Shown in pieces: positions 1 through 8,597 of a DNA stretch of 64,000 nucleotides. Positions within the stretch are counted from its first letter, which is position 1; each line of letters opens with the position of its first letter. The position numbers were made by a program, and so were the translations under genes. Below the pieces are notes generated by a model. The model had not been told where the DNA came from, searched no databases, and saw only the letters and a list, made by a program, of their open reading frames with translations. The stretch comes from Arthrospira sp. PCC 9108 (lineage in GTDB: Bacteria > Cyanobacteriota > Cyanobacteriia > Cyanobacteriales > Microcoleaceae): positions 2,976,501 to 3,040,500 of the forward strand of contig CP066886.1 in NCBI GenBank assembly GCA_016745315.1. The letters run 5' to 3'.

Positions 1-201
1 ATAGATTTCTCGGCGGATACTTCCCCCCAATACTAAGAAGGTATCAACGGGTTCTCTAGCGGACGATCGCATTATTAACAGGTGATTGACCAGTCCTAGA
101 CTCATGAATAACATTAAGGCGCACGCTGCTATGAGCAAAATTTTGACTCGGCGGCGCGCGCCTTGTCTAATCAACCTGGGGGTGTTCTGAGGCTTACTCA
201 T
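1..201 (-). CDS. YdcF/SanA-like DUF218 protein, N-terminal part only
   Basis: The reading frame opens at ATG 201 and runs off the window edge, leaving 67 residues. A basic N-terminus (RQGARRRVK) is followed by one hydrophobic segment at about residues 20-38, then EPVDTFLVLGGSIRREIY. The VDTFLVLGGS stretch matches the start of the DUF218 (YdcF/SanA) fold, which in this family follows a membrane anchor. DUF218 proteins are envelope-associated and their substrates are mostly unknown. The rest of the domain lies outside the window, so the assignment rests on the anchor and first strand only. Confidence 0.6.
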   Translation of the reverse strand, partial: MSKPQNTPRLIRQGARRRVKILLIAACALMLFMSLGLVNHLLIMRSSAREPVDTFLVLGGSIRREIY

Positions 202-280
202 CTAAGGCTTCCCAAATCCTACTGCTATAATGTCAAGTTGTGGAGACTTCCGCCGGCTGATACGGAATCCAATTAATAGC

Positions 281-636
281 ATGAGCATACCCAAAATTTG
301 GCAACAATTTTTTTTCTTAGGTTCCCTAAGTTTCACGGTGACTGTCTGTACGATGGCTGCTGCTGAATCTCCTAGTTACCAACAACAACCCAGGAATGCT
401 TATCCTCAAGAGTTTGTCAGCAATTATGTGAGCAATTGTCGTGAGCGATCGCAGAGGTCAGGGCTAACCCCCAACAAGCGCAAACTATCTGTCAGTGTAC
501 CATTTTTGAGTATCAAGATCGATTTTCGATTGAGGAGTTTGTGGACATCCTACAGCAACTTCAGGAAACTGGACAAGCCCCAGATGAATTGGTGGATGTA
601 GCTTTAACCTGTAGTGCGAAACTGGAAAATAATTAA
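281..636 (+). CDS. Small secreted cyanobacterial protein, frameshifted at a C tract
   Basis: ATG 281 gives a clear signal peptide (hydrophobic core FFFLGSLSFTVTVC, probable cleavage near MAAAES), so the protein is probably exported. Upstream in-frame starts would place extra charged residues before the signal and are less likely. The frame is wrong after C468-472. With one more C it reads GLTPQQAQTICQCTIFEY and continues with an acidic helical tail ending CSAKLENN, stop at 634-636. The repaired protein is about 118 residues with conserved-looking cysteines (NCRER, ICQCT, TCSAK). I recognise no named family. As written the frame ends at 601 with nonsense residues. Confidence 0.6.
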
Positions 637-685
637 GGGGATGATGGTAAGGGCGCTATGACTAATCATTAGCGCCCTGAAACCG

Positions 686-1501
686 TCATAAGAAGTCGAA
701 ATAACTCGCGTCAATATCCAAAAAGAAATTATCCTGAACAACCGCTAACAGTTGCTGAGTACCATCTAGGGTGGTCTGAATAATTGCCGTTCCTTCTGGT
801 AGACTAACATTGGTAGCAACAGATAGCTCCTGGGATGGAACTAATTCATGATTTTCTCTGCGTCCCCGTAACATCACCGTATCTTTCTCTGGGTCAAAAT
901 CACCGATCAGGGTGTAACCTCTTCCGGCGCGACTTATTCCCACTAGGGTATCATTTCCTTGGTCACCAAATAACAGATCATTACCACTACCGCCCACTAG
1001 GTAGTCGTCTCCCTGACCGCCATAGATGGTATCATTACCGCCGTCACCATAAATTGTATCATTGCCCTGGTTGCCAAATAGCAGGTCGTCATCTGCGCCA
1101 CCGTAAATGATATCATCACCGATATCGCCGAATATGGTATCTCTACCTTCAGCCCCTGATAAGATATCATTACCCTGACCGCCATAAATCCGGTCATCTC
1201 CCCCTTGACCATCTATGAAATCATCACCCATAAATCCGTAAATGGTATCATTACCGCCGCGACCTAGGATGACATCATTCCCATTGGTCCCAAATAACTC
1301 ATCGTCGTCGTTAGTACCAATTTGAGTCGTGGCTGGACTCAGGGGAGGCAATTGATCAAAATGATTCTGAAGCAGGAAAACATTATTGCCAGGACCACCA
1401 AATAAGGTATCTATCTCATCTGTCGATACACGGGGAGGTACAGGGGTTGACGGGGTTGACGGGGTTTCGGTATTGGTTAGATTTTGAATTAGGTCTTCCA
1501 T
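686..1501 (-). CDS. RTX (hemolysin-type calcium-binding repeat) protein
   Basis: This 271-residue protein has a proline/threonine-rich N-terminus (residues 10-25) and then about a dozen nonapeptides of the GGxGNDxIY type between roughly residues 60 and 185. These form the Ca2+-binding parallel beta-roll of RTX proteins. The C-terminal 80 residues (GYTLIGDFDPEKDTVMLRG to SYFDFL) are the non-repeat cap seen in short cyanobacterial RTX proteins. There is no Sec signal peptide; RTX proteins normally leave by type I secretion using C-terminal signals. No catalytic domain is present, so a surface or matrix role is the likely function. A decayed paralogue lies immediately upstream at 1643-1976. Confidence 0.85.
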   Translation of the reverse strand: MEDLIQNLTNTETPSTPSTPVPPRVSTDEIDTLFGGPGNNVFLLQNHFDQLPPLSPATTQIGTNDDDELFGTNGNDVILGRGGNDTIYGFMGDDFIDGQGGDDRIYGGQGNDILSGAEGRDTIFGDIGDDIIYGGADDDLLFGNQGNDTIYGDGGNDTIYGGQGDDYLVGGSGNDLLFGDQGNDTLVGISRAGRGYTLIGDFDPEKDTVMLRGRRENHELVPSQELSVATNVSLPEGTAIIQTTLDGTQQLLAVVQDNFFLDIDASYFDFL

Positions 1502-1642
1502 GGGTATAAAAAATAAACAACAACTCGGACTTGGACTATGTTTTCTGCTACCCTGATTTTAGCTCAGGAAACCTGGCTAAAAATCCGATATTTGGGTCGG
1601 CATGGTCATTTACTTGTACAACATGAACATTCTGGCGATTTA

Positions 1643-1976
1643 TTAAGAAAATATAAAATAATTTTCCTCTAAATCAAAGCAGAAAACGTCCTTGACTAGG
1701 GCAATTAAGTCAAAATCTCCTTGGCGATTTTGGCCGACAATTGCTGTACCGGGGGGTAATTGTTCGGGGGAAAGTTAGAGTCGAAAAGTTCCTCGGAAGT
1801 CCGTTAACTGGATGATATCCTCATCCAGAGCAAAGTGATCAATTAATGTATAACCAGGAACTCGATCGCTAATACCCATTAAGTATCATCCCCCCTATCA
1901 CCCAATAACAGGTCGCTACCTGTTTCACCCACGAGAGAGTCATTACCTTGACCTCCGTAAATGGTATCATCATCTC
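1643..1976 (-). pseudogene. Decayed C-terminal fragment of an RTX protein
   Basis: Reading the minus strand gives DDTIYGGQGNDSLVGETGSDLLLG, then after a frameshift near 1893-1900 the tail GYTLIDHFALDEDIIQL. An internal TAA falls in the middle of the cap domain (after FRGTFRL), followed by PEQLPPGTAIVGQNRQGDF and a final stop at 1643-1645. It is clearly homologous to the cap of the intact RTX gene at 686-1501, so this is a truncated paralogue with at least one frameshift, one nonsense codon and no N-terminus. The broken end abuts a transposase remnant, which suggests insertion-related truncation. Confidence 0.75.
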
Positions 1977-1989
1977 GGTGCTAGTATTA

Positions 1990-2390
1990 GGTATGTACCA
2001 AAGTTGAAGACAGATTCAAAAGCGGCTAACCACGGTTCAAGTGTCGTGATTGTAGACCACAGTTTGTTGAAAACCCCACCAAAAAAGTGATTCACCAAGG
2101 AACACGGTCTCTGATTGACCGTTTGCGGACTGAGGGAATTCCCCAGGCTGGAGTAGCAGGAACCGTCCAAGTGCCTGAACCCTGGCTGCCAGACTGCGTT
2201 AGTCAGAGATATGTCTCTGTACGCCGCCAAGTCCAGGTAAGGCGCAAAAAAAAGGGGGTTTGGCAGTACCTTGAGGCAAGGAGTGTCTCGCTTAGTAGGC
2301 AAGGCCTTGTCCTTTTCCAAGTGTTGGCAGAATCACGTTAGTGCCTAATGGTATTTTATCGATCGCCACAAGGCATCATTACTTCTTTGA
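1990..2390 (+). mobile_element. Dead IS1-family transposase remnant with internal deletion
   Basis: The plus strand reads KVEDRFKSG, a stop, then PRFKCRDCRPQFVENPTKK and SLIDRLRTEGIPQAGVA, which resemble the zinc-finger and HTH region of IS1-type InsA. After KKKG the frame jumps near 2258 directly to STLRQGVSRLVGKALSFSK and CWQNHV, the C-terminal end of an IS1-type transposase, ending at TGA 2388-2390 with another stop near 2345. The whole DDE catalytic core is missing. The piece is therefore an immobile remnant of about 400 bp. I could not identify terminal inverted repeats. Confidence 0.75.
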
Positions 2391-2467
2391 GGAATGCCAA
2401 AAAGTCCCATATTTATGGATTTCGGTAGTGGTTAGAACTGGAGACTGTGTGATTTTCATCATAGCAA

Positions 2468-3577
2468 TTAGTTCCCCCTCAACCAAAACTCTAGCGGCGC
2501 ACAATCAAACACCCATTCTAACCCAAAATTATTGATGGTTTTCACCATAATAATATCAACAAAATTCACCTGGTTTAACTTGCAGACAAAATGCCATTTT
2601 ATCTCCGGGTTATTTTCCCCGGTAATTGTTTCCCGATAAACCAAGAGAGTATTTTGATAAACCAAAATTTCGGAAACCTGACCACGGGGGTTAATTTCGG
2701 AAACCCAACCCCCCAATTCCAAAACGCCATCAGCGGTAAGATTACACTGTTCAATTTTTCCGATAGGATGATGATAATATCGAAAATTCTCCCAAGTCAT
2801 GGTCGGATTTTTCGCCAAAATATATAGGTCTTGATACCGACAAATTCCCTGGGGTATGCGATGATAAACAGCCTGATGTTCGGAAATATCAGCCATGGTA
2901 TTAGCGACAAAATTTTCGCCGACATAACTGGTTCCATATTCCCCCAAGTCCAAAGTTCTGCTTTCACTATTCAGACAAAATAATAACTCGGAATCATCAA
3001 TCATTAAATGAGATGGTAATAAACTGCGGTCATGGACGCTAAACAATAATAAACCATTGGGATTAAGTAAGCCATATAACACCCTCAACCAATGGGAAAA
3101 AGTAGCTTTGGGGAGATGGCTAAAAAAAGAACAAGCCAAAATACAGTCAAAACTCTGATTACAAAGATAGTCTTTTGGCTGAGAAGTAGACACAATACCA
3201 TTGACCCCAAACTGTTCAACCTGAAACTTTACCCCCTCGGCATAAATATCAGAAATCCAGACTTTATCTGAGGGTATTTCTTGCACAAAAAACCTGGTAG
3301 AACGTCCATAGCCACTAGCAAAGTCTAAAAATGCACTAATCTTATTAAAACCGCCAAAATGCCAATTAACCACCTGTTTTACAGCATCAAATATGCGAAT
3401 ACCATTGCTATAATAACGAATGATCGCGCGTTCAGGAAAGCCTTGATTTTGGAGGGCAAATAAATACATTTCATCCTGATTGTCAATGGTTCCATTAAAG
3501 CGTTCAGGAAACTTAACTTGATTGTTAACAAATGTTTTAATTGCTGGCATTTCTGCACCGGATGTGGTATAATTCAT
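2468..3577 (-). CDS. Class I SAM-dependent methyltransferase
   Basis: This 369-residue protein has a Rossmann methyltransferase core. Motif I is at about residues 88-97 (FLDFASGYGRSTRF), an acidic strand follows (VWISDIYAEG), and FDCILACSFFSHLP corresponds to motif IV. Then come a post-core helix and the strand GLLLFSVHD. An additional C-terminal domain of about 110 residues (from ENFRYYHHPIG) is beta-rich and may bind the acceptor. It is probably cytosolic. The substrate cannot be inferred; glycan or lipid methylation is possible. It lies convergent with the transposase remnant and shows no operon partner. Confidence 0.75.
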   Translation of the reverse strand: MNYTTSGAEMPAIKTFVNNQVKFPERFNGTIDNQDEMYLFALQNQGFPERAIIRYYSNGIRIFDAVKQVVNWHFGGFNKISAFLDFASGYGRSTRFFVQEIPSDKVWISDIYAEGVKFQVEQFGVNGIVSTSQPKDYLCNQSFDCILACSFFSHLPKATFSHWLRVLYGLLNPNGLLLFSVHDRSLLPSHLMIDDSELLFCLNSESRTLDLGEYGTSYVGENFVANTMADISEHQAVYHRIPQGICRYQDLYILAKNPTMTWENFRYYHHPIGKIEQCNLTADGVLELGGWVSEINPRGQVSEILVYQNTLLVYRETITGENNPEIKWHFVCKLNQVNFVDIIMVKTINNFGLEWVFDCAPLEFWLRGN

Positions 3578-3757
3578 GCAAGATAATCTTCCGATTTGTG
3601 ATATTTAGCTGGTGGAGACAGTCTAGCAGACTGGTTAGCACATCTCAACCGGAAGGGGGCGGGTCTGGAATGGCGATCATCTGGTGGAGTTGAGAGAAAA
3701 GGTGATCGGAGGTTGTAAGATAAGATAAAGCTGTTGTTAACAACCCGATTCAAGATC

Positions 3758-4144
3758 ATGAAAGTCTATGTCTTGCTGTTCAATGCCGGGACTGATAATG
3801 AGGGAATCCATACAATTCAGATGGGCGATCGCAATAAGGTGTTAATGTTTGAGGAGGAAGACGATGCCCTCCGCTTTGGTGGTTTGTTGGAAGCCCAAGA
3901 TTTCCCCAGTCCCTGTATTGAGGCAATTGATGATGATGAAATCAAAGAATTCTGTCGCAGTGTAGATTATGATTGGGAGTTGATTCCGTCTGGGGCTTTA
4001 GCAATTCCTCCAGAAAATAATGTGGAGGAGTTTGAGTGGGAAAAACAAGGCAAAACCCAAGACGAAAGGGACTCAGAGGAATCCTCAGAATTTCCATCAG
4101 ACGAACTCGACAGCATTCGCCGTCGCCTAGAAGGTTTACTTTAG
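3758..4144 (+). CDS. DUF3110 family protein
   Basis: The start at ATG 3758 (MKVYVLLFNAGTDNEGIH) is preferred over an upstream TTG at 3734 because the family begins directly with this strand. The first 90 residues (VYVLLFNAGTDNEGIHTIQ, LMFEEEDDALRFGGLLEAQDF) match the cyanobacterial/plastid DUF3110 domain. An acidic, probably disordered tail of about 40 residues follows. The function of the family is unknown. murQ begins 32 bp downstream on the same strand, so the two may be co-transcribed. Confidence 0.8.
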   Translation: MKVYVLLFNAGTDNEGIHTIQMGDRNKVLMFEEEDDALRFGGLLEAQDFPSPCIEAIDDDEIKEFCRSVDYDWELIPSGALAIPPENNVEEFEWEKQGKTQDERDSEESSEFPSDELDSIRRRLEGLL

Positions 4145-4176
4145 CCTGATCACTTGTGAAGGACGAACAGCAAAAA

Positions 4177-5102
4177 ATGACTAATTTGGAAACGCGGGGC
4201 CATTTATTGACGGAACAGGCTAATGCGAGTAGTGAAAACCTCGATCGCCTGACTTCCTTGGAATTAGTGGATTTGTTTAACCGCGAGGATGCTAGAACTT
4301 TACTGGCGATCGCCCATGCGCGCGAATCTCTGGCCCAAGCCATTGACCTAACTACACAAGCCCTAAAAAAAGGGGGGAGGTTATTTTACGTGGGGGCGGG
4401 TACCAGTGGCCGTTTAGGGGTGTTAGATGCGGCTGAATGTCCGCCCACCTTCTGTAGTCCCCCGGAATTGGTACAGGGGATTATTGCGGGGGCGCAGGGG
4501 CTTTAATTCGTAGTTCGGAGGAATTAGAAGATAGGGTCACGGATGGGGAAAAAGCGATCGCCCACCGCCAAATCACGGAGTTAGATATCGTCCTAGGAAT
4601 TACGGCGGGCGGCACAACTCCCTACGTTCATGGGGCGCTACAAGCAGCTAAAAGCCGAGGGGCAAAAACCATATTTATGGCTTGTGTTCCCAGGGAACAA
4701 GTGACGTTTGATGCTGATGTGGATATCCGCCTTTTAGTAGGTCCAGAAATCCTGGCGGGTTCCACTCGCCTAAAAGCGGGAACTGTGACCAAAATGGCAT
4801 TAAATATTATCTCAACCAGTGTGATGGTTAGGCTAGGAAAAGTCTACGGTAATCGCATGGTTGATGTGGCGGTGACGAATAATAAATTACGCGATCGGGC
4901 GATGCGTATTTTAATTGATTTAACAGGTATGACTCGCCAACAAGCAGCCGAATTATTAGAACGCAGTAATAAATCGGTGAAATTAGCCCTATTAATGTAT
5001 TGGACTGATTTGGATGCGGAAGGGGGAATTCAACTGCTTGATGAATGTCAAGGACAATTGAGAGATGCGGTGTTAAAGCATCAAAAATCATCATCATTGT
5101 GA
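4177..5102 (+). CDS. murQ: N-acetylmuramic acid 6-phosphate etherase, frameshifted in this assembly
   Basis: MurQ cleaves the lactyl ether of MurNAc-6-phosphate in peptidoglycan recycling. The protein starts at ATG 4177 (MTNLETRGHLLTEQ). It contains the SIS-domain motif VGAGTSGRLGVLDAAECPP, whose Glu belongs to the active site, and ends after the helical UBA-like domain (TGMTRQQAAELLERS). The frame is lost after G4488-4492. Adding one G gives IIAGGAGALIRSSEELEDR and joins both halves into a normal protein of about 309 residues. All other residues look intact, so the lesion is probably an error in a G run rather than a dead gene. Confidence 0.85.
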
Positions 5103-5148
5103 ATAATTATGCAGTCAACTATCTAATCCCCACTCTCAGGTTTTCGTC

Positions 5149-5203
5149 ACTCCCTCACCGCCTAACCCCAGAGGGAGTTAGTTATCAATTATCAATTATC
5201 AAT
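5149..5203. repeat. 8-bp inverted repeat and triplicated heptamer before ureD
   Basis: ACTCCCTC at 5149-5156 is matched by GAGGGAGT at 5171-5178, a perfect hairpin with a 14-nt loop that could end murQ transcripts, although no T-run follows. It is followed by three tandem TTATCAA heptamers running into the ureD start codon. These occupy the place where a ribosome binding site would be expected; I see no Shine-Dalgarno sequence there. Confidence 0.5.
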
Positions 5204-5205
5204 TA

Positions 5206-6048
5206 ATGAGTGACTGTAACCCGTCAGAATGGCATGGTATTCTTAACCTGACATATTCCCAAAATCATGGCATTACCCAAGTAGTTGATAAGTATACCAC
5301 GGCCCCCTATAAAATCCAACGCCCTTTTTATCCGCCAGGTGAGGAAATTTGCCATAGTGTAGCATTACATACCGCCGGGGGAATGGTGGGGGGCGATCGC
5401 CTTTCCCAAAACCTGCATTTACAAGCGGATACGAAAGTTTTATTAACTACGGCGGCGGCGAGTAGAGTTTATCGTAGCACGGGAAAAACTGCCAGCCAAA
5501 ATGTTAAGATTAAACTAGAAAAAGGCGCTTATTTGGAATATTTACCACGGGAAACCATCATTTTTAATGGTGCTATTTATCGTCAAGATTTACGGGTAGA
5601 ATTAGCCCCAGAAGCGACCTGGTTAGGATGGGAAATTACCCGGTTTGGTCGTTCAGCCAGGGGGGAAAATTTTGGACAGGGAGAGTGGCGATCGCACACG
5701 GAAATATGGCAAAATGAGAAACCACTATGGATAGATAGACAATGGCTTCCTGGGGGTGAAACCATTTTAGAGAGTCCCCACGGCTTAGGAGGATGGCCTG
5801 TAGTTGCTACCCTCACCTGGGTGGGTGAACCTGTTTCCAAAGAGACCCTAAACCATGTTAGAATGCTGTGGGGTGAACACCAAAGCGAAGGAGAAGCCGG
5901 GGCGACTCAACTGTTATCAGGGTTATTGTGTCGTTATCGTGGTCCGTCTAGCCAAGAGGCGATCGCCTGGTTTACCCAAATTTGGCAGTTATTACGCCCC
6001 AATTTATCAGGAAAAAACATCACTAAACCGCGAGTGTGGAACGTTTAA
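5206..6048 (+). CDS. ureD: Urease accessory protein UreD/UreH
   Basis: UreD binds the urease apoenzyme and, with UreF and UreG, helps deliver nickel to the active site in the cytoplasm. This 280-residue protein has the UreD hallmarks: PFYPPGEEICHSVALHTAGGMVGGDRL, then LTTAAASRVYRS and LEYLPRETIIF. It is the first gene of a ureD-ureA-ureB-ureC cluster. The gap to ureA is 27 bp. ureE, ureF and ureG are not in the window and must be elsewhere if urease is active. Confidence 0.92.
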   Translation: MSDCNPSEWHGILNLTYSQNHGITQVVDKYTTAPYKIQRPFYPPGEEICHSVALHTAGGMVGGDRLSQNLHLQADTKVLLTTAAASRVYRSTGKTASQNVKIKLEKGAYLEYLPRETIIFNGAIYRQDLRVELAPEATWLGWEITRFGRSARGENFGQGEWRSHTEIWQNEKPLWIDRQWLPGGETILESPHGLGGWPVVATLTWVGEPVSKETLNHVRMLWGEHQSEGEAGATQLLSGLLCRYRGPSSQEAIAWFTQIWQLLRPNLSGKNITKPRVWNV

Positions 6049-6075
6049 TAATTTCACGAATTTAAGGAGTTGTGG

Positions 6076-6378
6076 ATGCAACTATCACCCCAAGAAAAAG
6101 ACAAATTGCTAATTTTTACTGCCGCCTTAGTAGCGGAGCGCCGTAAAGCCAGGGGAGTTAAATTGAACTATCCCGAAGCTGTCGCTTACCTATCTGCTGC
6201 CATTTTAGAAGGGGCGCGAGATGGTCGCACTGTGGCGGATTTAATGAGTTATGGAACGACTCTTTTAACTAAGGATGATGTTATGGAAGGGGTAGCGGAA
6301 ATGGTGGACGAGGTACAGGTAGAAGCGACATTTCCCGATGGTACGAAGTTGGTAACAGTTCATAATCCTATCCAGTAA
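6076..6378 (+). CDS. ureA: Urease gamma subunit
   Basis: This is the 100-residue small structural subunit of the nickel enzyme that hydrolyses urea to ammonia and carbamate. ATG 6076 is chosen because AAGGAG at 6065-6070 is well placed for it; an in-frame TTG at 6070 overlaps that site. The sequence MQLSPQEKDKLLIF, LNYPEAVAYLSAAILEGARD and the C-terminus TKLVTVHNPI are typical and complete. ureB starts 22 bp downstream. Confidence 0.95.
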   Translation: MQLSPQEKDKLLIFTAALVAERRKARGVKLNYPEAVAYLSAAILEGARDGRTVADLMSYGTTLLTKDDVMEGVAEMVDEVQVEATFPDGTKLVTVHNPIQ

Positions 6379-6400
6379 AACAATCACTATTTAATTAACT

Positions 6401-6763
6401 ATGATTCCCGGAGAAATAATCGTTAAACCAGGAGAAATCGAACTTAATTCGGGTCGCGAAACTGTCAAAATCAATGTGGCAAATACAGGCGATCGCCCCA
6501 TCCAAGTCGGTTCTCATTTTCACTTTTACGAAGTCAATCCCGCCTTAGAATTTGCCAGAGAAACAGCTAGGGGAATGCGCTTAAATATCCCCGCTGGTAC
6601 AGCCATCAGATTTGAACCAGGAGACCAGCGAGAATTCGAATTAGTGACTCTAGCCGGAAGTGGTGAAGTTTACGGTTTTAATGGGTTAATTAATGGCACA
6701 TTATCACCAGAAGTTAAGCGGGAAAAACGCAAAAAAGATAAGTCCAAAAAAAAGCCTAAGTAA
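6401..6763 (+). CDS. ureB: Urease beta subunit
   Basis: This 120-residue urease beta subunit starts MIPGEIIVKPGEIELN and contains VANTGDRPIQVGSHFHFYEVN and RLNIPAGTAIRFEPGD, all standard for UreB. The C-terminus carries an extra lysine-rich tail (KREKRKKDKSKKKPK), longer and more basic than many bacterial UreB proteins. It sits between ureA and ureC on the same strand and is surely co-transcribed with them. Confidence 0.95.
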   Translation: MIPGEIIVKPGEIELNSGRETVKINVANTGDRPIQVGSHFHFYEVNPALEFARETARGMRLNIPAGTAIRFEPGDQREFELVTLAGSGEVYGFNGLINGTLSPEVKREKRKKDKSKKKPK

Positions 6764-6827
6764 ATCTGGGGAGTTAACCCGCCGCCAGCTTAAAAATAGC
6801 TATATTGTGATTAATTAGGAGCCAAAA

Positions 6828-8545
6828 ATGAGTTATCGCATGGATAGACAAGCCTACGCGGAAACCTTCGGACCAACGGTAGGCGATCGCATTAGATTAG
6901 CGGATACAGAACTATTTATAGAAGTAGAAAGAGACCTAACTACTTACGGAGATGAGGTCAAATTTGGAGGGGGTAAAGTAATTCGAGATGGTATGGGACA
7001 ATCTCCCATTTCTAGGGAAGATGGGGCGGTTGATGTGGTAATTACTAATGCCCTAATTTTAGACTGGTGGGGAATTATTAAAGCTGATGTGGGTATTAAA
7101 GACGGTAAAATCTGTAAAATTGGTAAAGCGGGAAATCCCTATATTCAAGACAACGTTGATATTATTATTGGTCCGTCTACGGAGGCTATTGCGGGAGAAG
7201 GTAAAATCCTAACGGCTGGTGGAATTGATAGCCATATTCACTTTATTTGTCCCCAGCAAATTGAAACGGCGATCGCCTCTGGAATTACCACTATGTTAGG
7301 AGGTGGCACCGGACCCGCCACGGGAACAAATGCCACTACCTGCACTCCGGGAGCATGGAATATTCATCGAATGCTACAGGCGGCGGAAGCCTTCCCGATG
7401 AATTTAGGATTTTTAGGGAAGGGAAACAGCGCCCAACCTCAAGGCTTAGTTGAACAGGTAATGGCGGGGGCTATGGGTTTAAAACTTCATGAAGATTGGG
7501 GAACTACACCAGCGGCGATCGATGTTTGTTTAACAGTTGCTGATAAATATGATATCCAAGTAGCTATTCACACAGATACTCTCAATGAGGCGGGGTTTGT
7601 AGAGAATACCATAGCCGCGTTTAAAGACCGGGTAATTCACACCTACCACACGGAAGGCGCGGGGGTGGTCATGCGCCAGATATTATCAAAGTTTGTAGTT
7701 ATAAAAATGTGCTGCCTTCCTCCACTAACCCCACCCGTCCCTATACGGCAAATACCCTAGAAGAACATTTAGATATGTTGATGGTATGTCACCATCTCGA
7801 TCGCCATATTCCCGAAGATGTTGCCTTTGCTGAGTCCCGCATACGTCGGGAAACCATCGCCGCCGAAGATATCCTTCACGACCTCGGCGCATTTAGTATG
7901 ATAGCCTCGGACTCCCAAGCTATGGGAAGGGTAGGAGAAACGATTATCCGCACCTGGCAAACCGCCCATAAAATGAAGGTACAAAGGGGGTTATTATCAT
8001 CCCCAGAAAATGCGGCAGAAACCCATGATAATTTCCGGGCTAAACGCTATATTGCTAAGTATACCATTAATCCTGCTATTGCCCATGGAATTAATGATTA
8101 TGTCGGTTCGGTTGAAGAGGGTAAATTAGCAGATTTATGTCTATGGAAACCGGCATTTTTTGGAGTTAAACCGGAAATCGTGATTAAAGGGGGGGCGATC
8201 GCCTGGTCGCAAATGGGAGACCCCAACGCTAGTATTCCCACACCCCAACCGGTTTATATGCGTCCGATGTTTGCAAGTTTCGGAGGGGCGATATCTGCCA
8301 CATCATTAACCTTTGTTTCCCAGGCTTCTTTGGCGGGTAAAACCATGCAAAAACTGGGTTTAAAAAAAGCGACAGTTCCGGTATATAATACCCGCCATTT
8401 GAGTAAATTAGACATGAAATTAAACGATAGTTTACCCCATATAGAAGTAGACCCAGAAACCTACGAAGTCACGGCAGACGGGGAACTGCTAACCTGTGAA
8501 CCCGCCACAGTTTTACCCATGGCGCAGCGCTATTTCTTATTCTAA
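6828..8545 (+). CDS. ureC: Urease alpha subunit, frameshifted at a G run
   Basis: UreC is the catalytic subunit with the di-nickel centre. ATG 6828 has a good AGGAG six bases upstream. Visible are the metal-binding HIH (GGIDSHIHF), the lysine that becomes carbamylated (GLKLHEDWG), the histidine regions AIHTDTLNEAGF and HTYHTEGA, and the flap MVCHHLD. The frame breaks after G7661-7665; one additional G restores GAGGGHAPDIIKVCSYKNV and continues to TAA near 8545, a full-length protein of about 573 residues. Because the rest is perfectly conserved, a sequencing or assembly error is likelier than inactivation. Confidence 0.9.
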
Positions 8546-8597
8546 CTTCACCCTTTAGGCAAGGTTGACAAACTCTCCCAGAAGCAGGTAGAATAAA

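Noticed and set aside
3574..3759. 61-residue minus-strand frame between the methyltransferase and DUF3110 genes
   Set aside because: Low-complexity basic composition, overlaps both neighbours' starts and has no family resemblance.
4488..4492. True pseudogenisation of murQ (likewise ureC and the amidase)
   Set aside because: A single-base addition in the G/C run restores fully conserved proteins, so error is likelier.
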